Shown here piece after piece: positions 5,083-6,844 of a stretch of DNA of 6,844 bases (position 1 is its first letter; every line of letters begins with the position of its first letter). Position numbers and translations under genes: made by a program. The stretch is from contig CASEHR010000096.1 in the NCBI GenBank assembly GCA_949287785.1, forward strand, positions 1 through 6,844, in the 5' to 3' direction. Origin of the DNA: an uncultured Bacillota bacterium (GTDB lineage Bacteria > Bacillota_I > Bacilli_A > Erysipelotrichales > Erysipelotrichaceae). Below the pieces are notes generated by a model. It was not told where the DNA came from. It saw nothing but the letters and a program-made list of their open reading frames with translations, and made no database searches.

Positions 5083-6844
5083 ATGAGTAAAGAAAGATTA
5101 CATGAGTTACGCAGACTTTTAAAACAATACAGCTATGAGTATTACACCCTGGATCGCCCAAGTGTCCCTGACAGTGAATACGACCGCCTGTTTCGCGAAT
5201 TGGAGGAACTGGAAAAGAAATATCCGGAAGATTATGATCCGGAAAGTCCGACTAATCGAGTAGGCTATGAGGTATTGAGTGAATTCAAGAAAGTCACACA
5301 CAGTCGTCCGATGATGTCCCTCGGTGATATCTTTTCATATGAAGAATTGCAAGAATGGGTCGCAAAGATCGAAAACATTTATGGCAAGATTGATTATTGT
5401 GTTGAATACAAGATCGACGGACTTGCGATGAATCTGATCTACGATGGCGGCCGTTTAGTTCAGGCTGTGACAAGAGGGAACGGCATCGAAGGTGAAGATG
5501 TCACCAATAATGTCATGACCATCAGATCAATCCCTAAGACGATCCCATATAACGATCACTACGAGATAAGAGGGGAGATCTACATGCCCAAAGCTTCATT
5601 TTACCGGTGTAATGAAGAAAGGATAAAAAACGGGGAAGAACCGTTTGCCAATCCGCGCAACGCCGCTGCCGGTTCGATGCGCCAGCTCGATGCCAATATA
5701 ACCGCAAAAAGAGGACTAGATGGGTTTTGGTATCATATACCCGGCGATCATAATGCCGATACACATCACGGATCACTCTTATTTGCCAAAGAGCTCGGCT
5801 TTAAAGTCAATGATACCTTCAAGATCCTGCATTCAGCCGAAGAGATATATGATCACATTCAAAAGACGATCGCGATCCGGGATGACCTGCCTTACGAGAT
5901 CGATGGGATGGTCATCAAAATCGATCGCTATGATATCCAGGAACAACTGGGTTATACATCGCGGGTCCCGAAATGGGCGATCGCTTATAAGTTTCCGCCG
6001 GAAGAGGTGATGACAAAGATCGATGATATTTTCATAACTGTCGGCAGGACAGGCCGCTTGACACCTAATGCCAAGCTGGAAAGCGTCAAGATCCAGGGAA
6101 GCACTGTCAGTTATGCGACCTTACATAACGAAGATTATATAAAGGAGAAGGATATCAGGATCTACGACACAGTAGTTGTACGGAAAGCCGGCGATATCAT
6201 CCCCGAAGTTGTCAGAGTCGTTAAGGAAAAGCGGACCGGAGCCCAGATACCGTATGTTTTCCCCGATATGTGTCCTGTCTGCAACAGTAAAGTCTACCGC
6301 TTTGCGAATGAAGCTGATCATTATTGCATCAATTCCGATTGCCCGGCAAAGGTCGTCGAAGGGATAGTTCATTTCGCCGCCCGGGAAGCGATGGATATCG
6401 AGGGACTGGGCGAGAAGAGAGTCCAGCAGTTCTATGATGCCGGTATATTGAAGACATTTGAAGATATTTATCATCTTGATGAAAAGAAAGAGGCGATCCT
6501 GGCTTTGGACAAGTTCGGGATAAAGAGTTATGAGAATCTGATCCGGGCAGTCGAAGAATCAAAAGACCGTGATCTGTATAGTCTTATCGTCGGGCTCGGT
6601 ATCCGTCAGGTAGGTACTAAAGCTGCCAAGGTTCTGGCCGATCATTTTAAAGATCTGGACGCTTTGATCCGGGCTGATGTTGAAGAGTTGGAATCGATCA
6701 AAGACATCGGACCGGTAACGGCATTGGGGATCTTTGATTTTTTCAGGGATGAGCACAATATCGGGATGATCGCAAGTTTCAAAGAAGCCGGTATCAATAT
6801 GCAAAAGAAGGGATCGGATGCGAATATATCGTCGGTATTTGAAG
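5083..6844 (+). CDS. ligA: NAD-dependent DNA ligase LigA (partial, 3' end outside window)
   Basis: The essential bacterial ligase that seals nicks in replication and repair using NAD+. 587 codons are visible and the frame is open at the window edge; full-length LigA is about 660-670 residues. The N-terminal Ia domain (about 1-65) has the NAD-binding Y-x-x-x-D and D-x-E-Y-D-R motifs and ends in SPTNRVG. The adenylation domain has nucleophile K110 in KIDG (110-113), EIRGE (161-165), NPRNAAAGS (190-198), EIDGMVIK (272-279) and KWAIAYKFP (297-305). An OB-fold follows (TVGRTGRLTPNA). A Cys4 zinc finger is formed by C397, C400, C415 and C420. Helix-hairpin-helix repeats span about 425-585. The C-terminal BRCT domain would begin just past the edge. 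ATG 5083 is preceded in frame by TAG at 5074 and aligns with the family N-terminus; there is no Shine-Dalgarno site on the predicted transcript. Confidence 0.97.
   Translation, partial: MSKERLHELRRLLKQYSYEYYTLDRPSVPDSEYDRLFRELEELEKKYPEDYDPESPTNRVGYEVLSEFKKVTHSRPMMSLGDIFSYEELQEWVAKIENIYGKIDYCVEYKIDGLAMNLIYDGGRLVQAVTRGNGIEGEDVTNNVMTIRSIPKTIPYNDHYEIRGEIYMPKASFYRCNEERIKNGEEPFANPRNAAAGSMRQLDANITAKRGLDGFWYHIPGDHNADTHHGSLLFAKELGFKVNDTFKILHSAEEIYDHIQKTIAIRDDLPYEIDGMVIKIDRYDIQEQLGYTSRVPKWAIAYKFPPEEVMTKIDDIFITVGRTGRLTPNAKLESVKIQGSTVSYATLHNEDYIKEKDIRIYDTVVVRKAGDIIPEVVRVVKEKRTGAQIPYVFPDMCPVCNSKVYRFANEADHYCINSDCPAKVVEGIVHFAAREAMDIEGLGEKRVQQFYDAGILKTFEDIYHLDEKKEAILALDKFGIKSYENLIRAVEESKDRDLYSLIVGLGIRQVGTKAAKVLADHFKDLDALIRADVEELESIKDIGPVTALGIFDFFRDEHNIGMIASFKEAGINMQKKGSDANISSVFE

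Noticed and set aside
6121..6474. Minus-strand open frame of 117 codons inside ligA
   Set aside because: It is a shadow of the ligA coding sequence, which has intact zinc-finger and helix-hairpin-helix features across the same bases.

Overview
The window reads as ordinary chromosome of a moderately low-GC member of the Bacillota. Ile, Asp and Glu codons are frequent, Shine-Dalgarno (SD) sites are of the AGGAGG type, and most recognisable proteins resemble Bacillus-type homologues. An erysipelotrichia-like or other Bacilli-related host is a guess from the overall flavour, not something the sequence proves. TGG is used for Trp and the standard code fits throughout. There is no rRNA, tRNA, CRISPR array, phage or insertion sequence, and no gap above 300 bases without a gene.

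Layout. (1) A minus-strand pair: a divergent-PAP2 (YuiD-like) membrane protein at 71-523, followed by the first 19 codons of a NifU-like Fe-S scaffold protein that runs off the left edge. (2) A 62-base divergent promoter region at 524-585. (3) A plus-strand operon of an S1-domain RNA-binding protein (YugI/CvfD type, 586-966) overlapping pgi, glucose-6-phosphate isomerase (947-2218), closed by a hairpin terminator. (4) A three-gene YtrA-type operon: GntR regulator (2302-2664), ABC ATPase (2658-3542) and a large membrane permease (3535-5025). Each gene overlaps the next by 7-8 bases, and the unit is closed by a terminator that includes the last stop codon. (5) ligA, NAD-dependent DNA ligase, from 5083 to beyond the right edge (587 codons visible).

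How the genes work together. The GntR-ATPase-permease set is a self-regulated ABC-2-type transporter of the class often induced by cell-envelope stress; its substrate cannot be read from sequence. The S1 protein and pgi are co-transcribed and probably translationally coupled. pgi serves glycolysis and ligA serves replication and repair.

I found no clearly new biological system. The observations most worth checking are two genes (the S1 gene and ligA) whose -10 boxes lie so close to the start codon that their mRNAs should be leaderless or nearly so, a four-copy 9-bp tandem repeat across the promoter and leader of the ABC operon, an acidic Tyr-rich C-terminal domain on the permease that topology places outside the cell, and a roughly four-fold excess of the tetranucleotide GATC.
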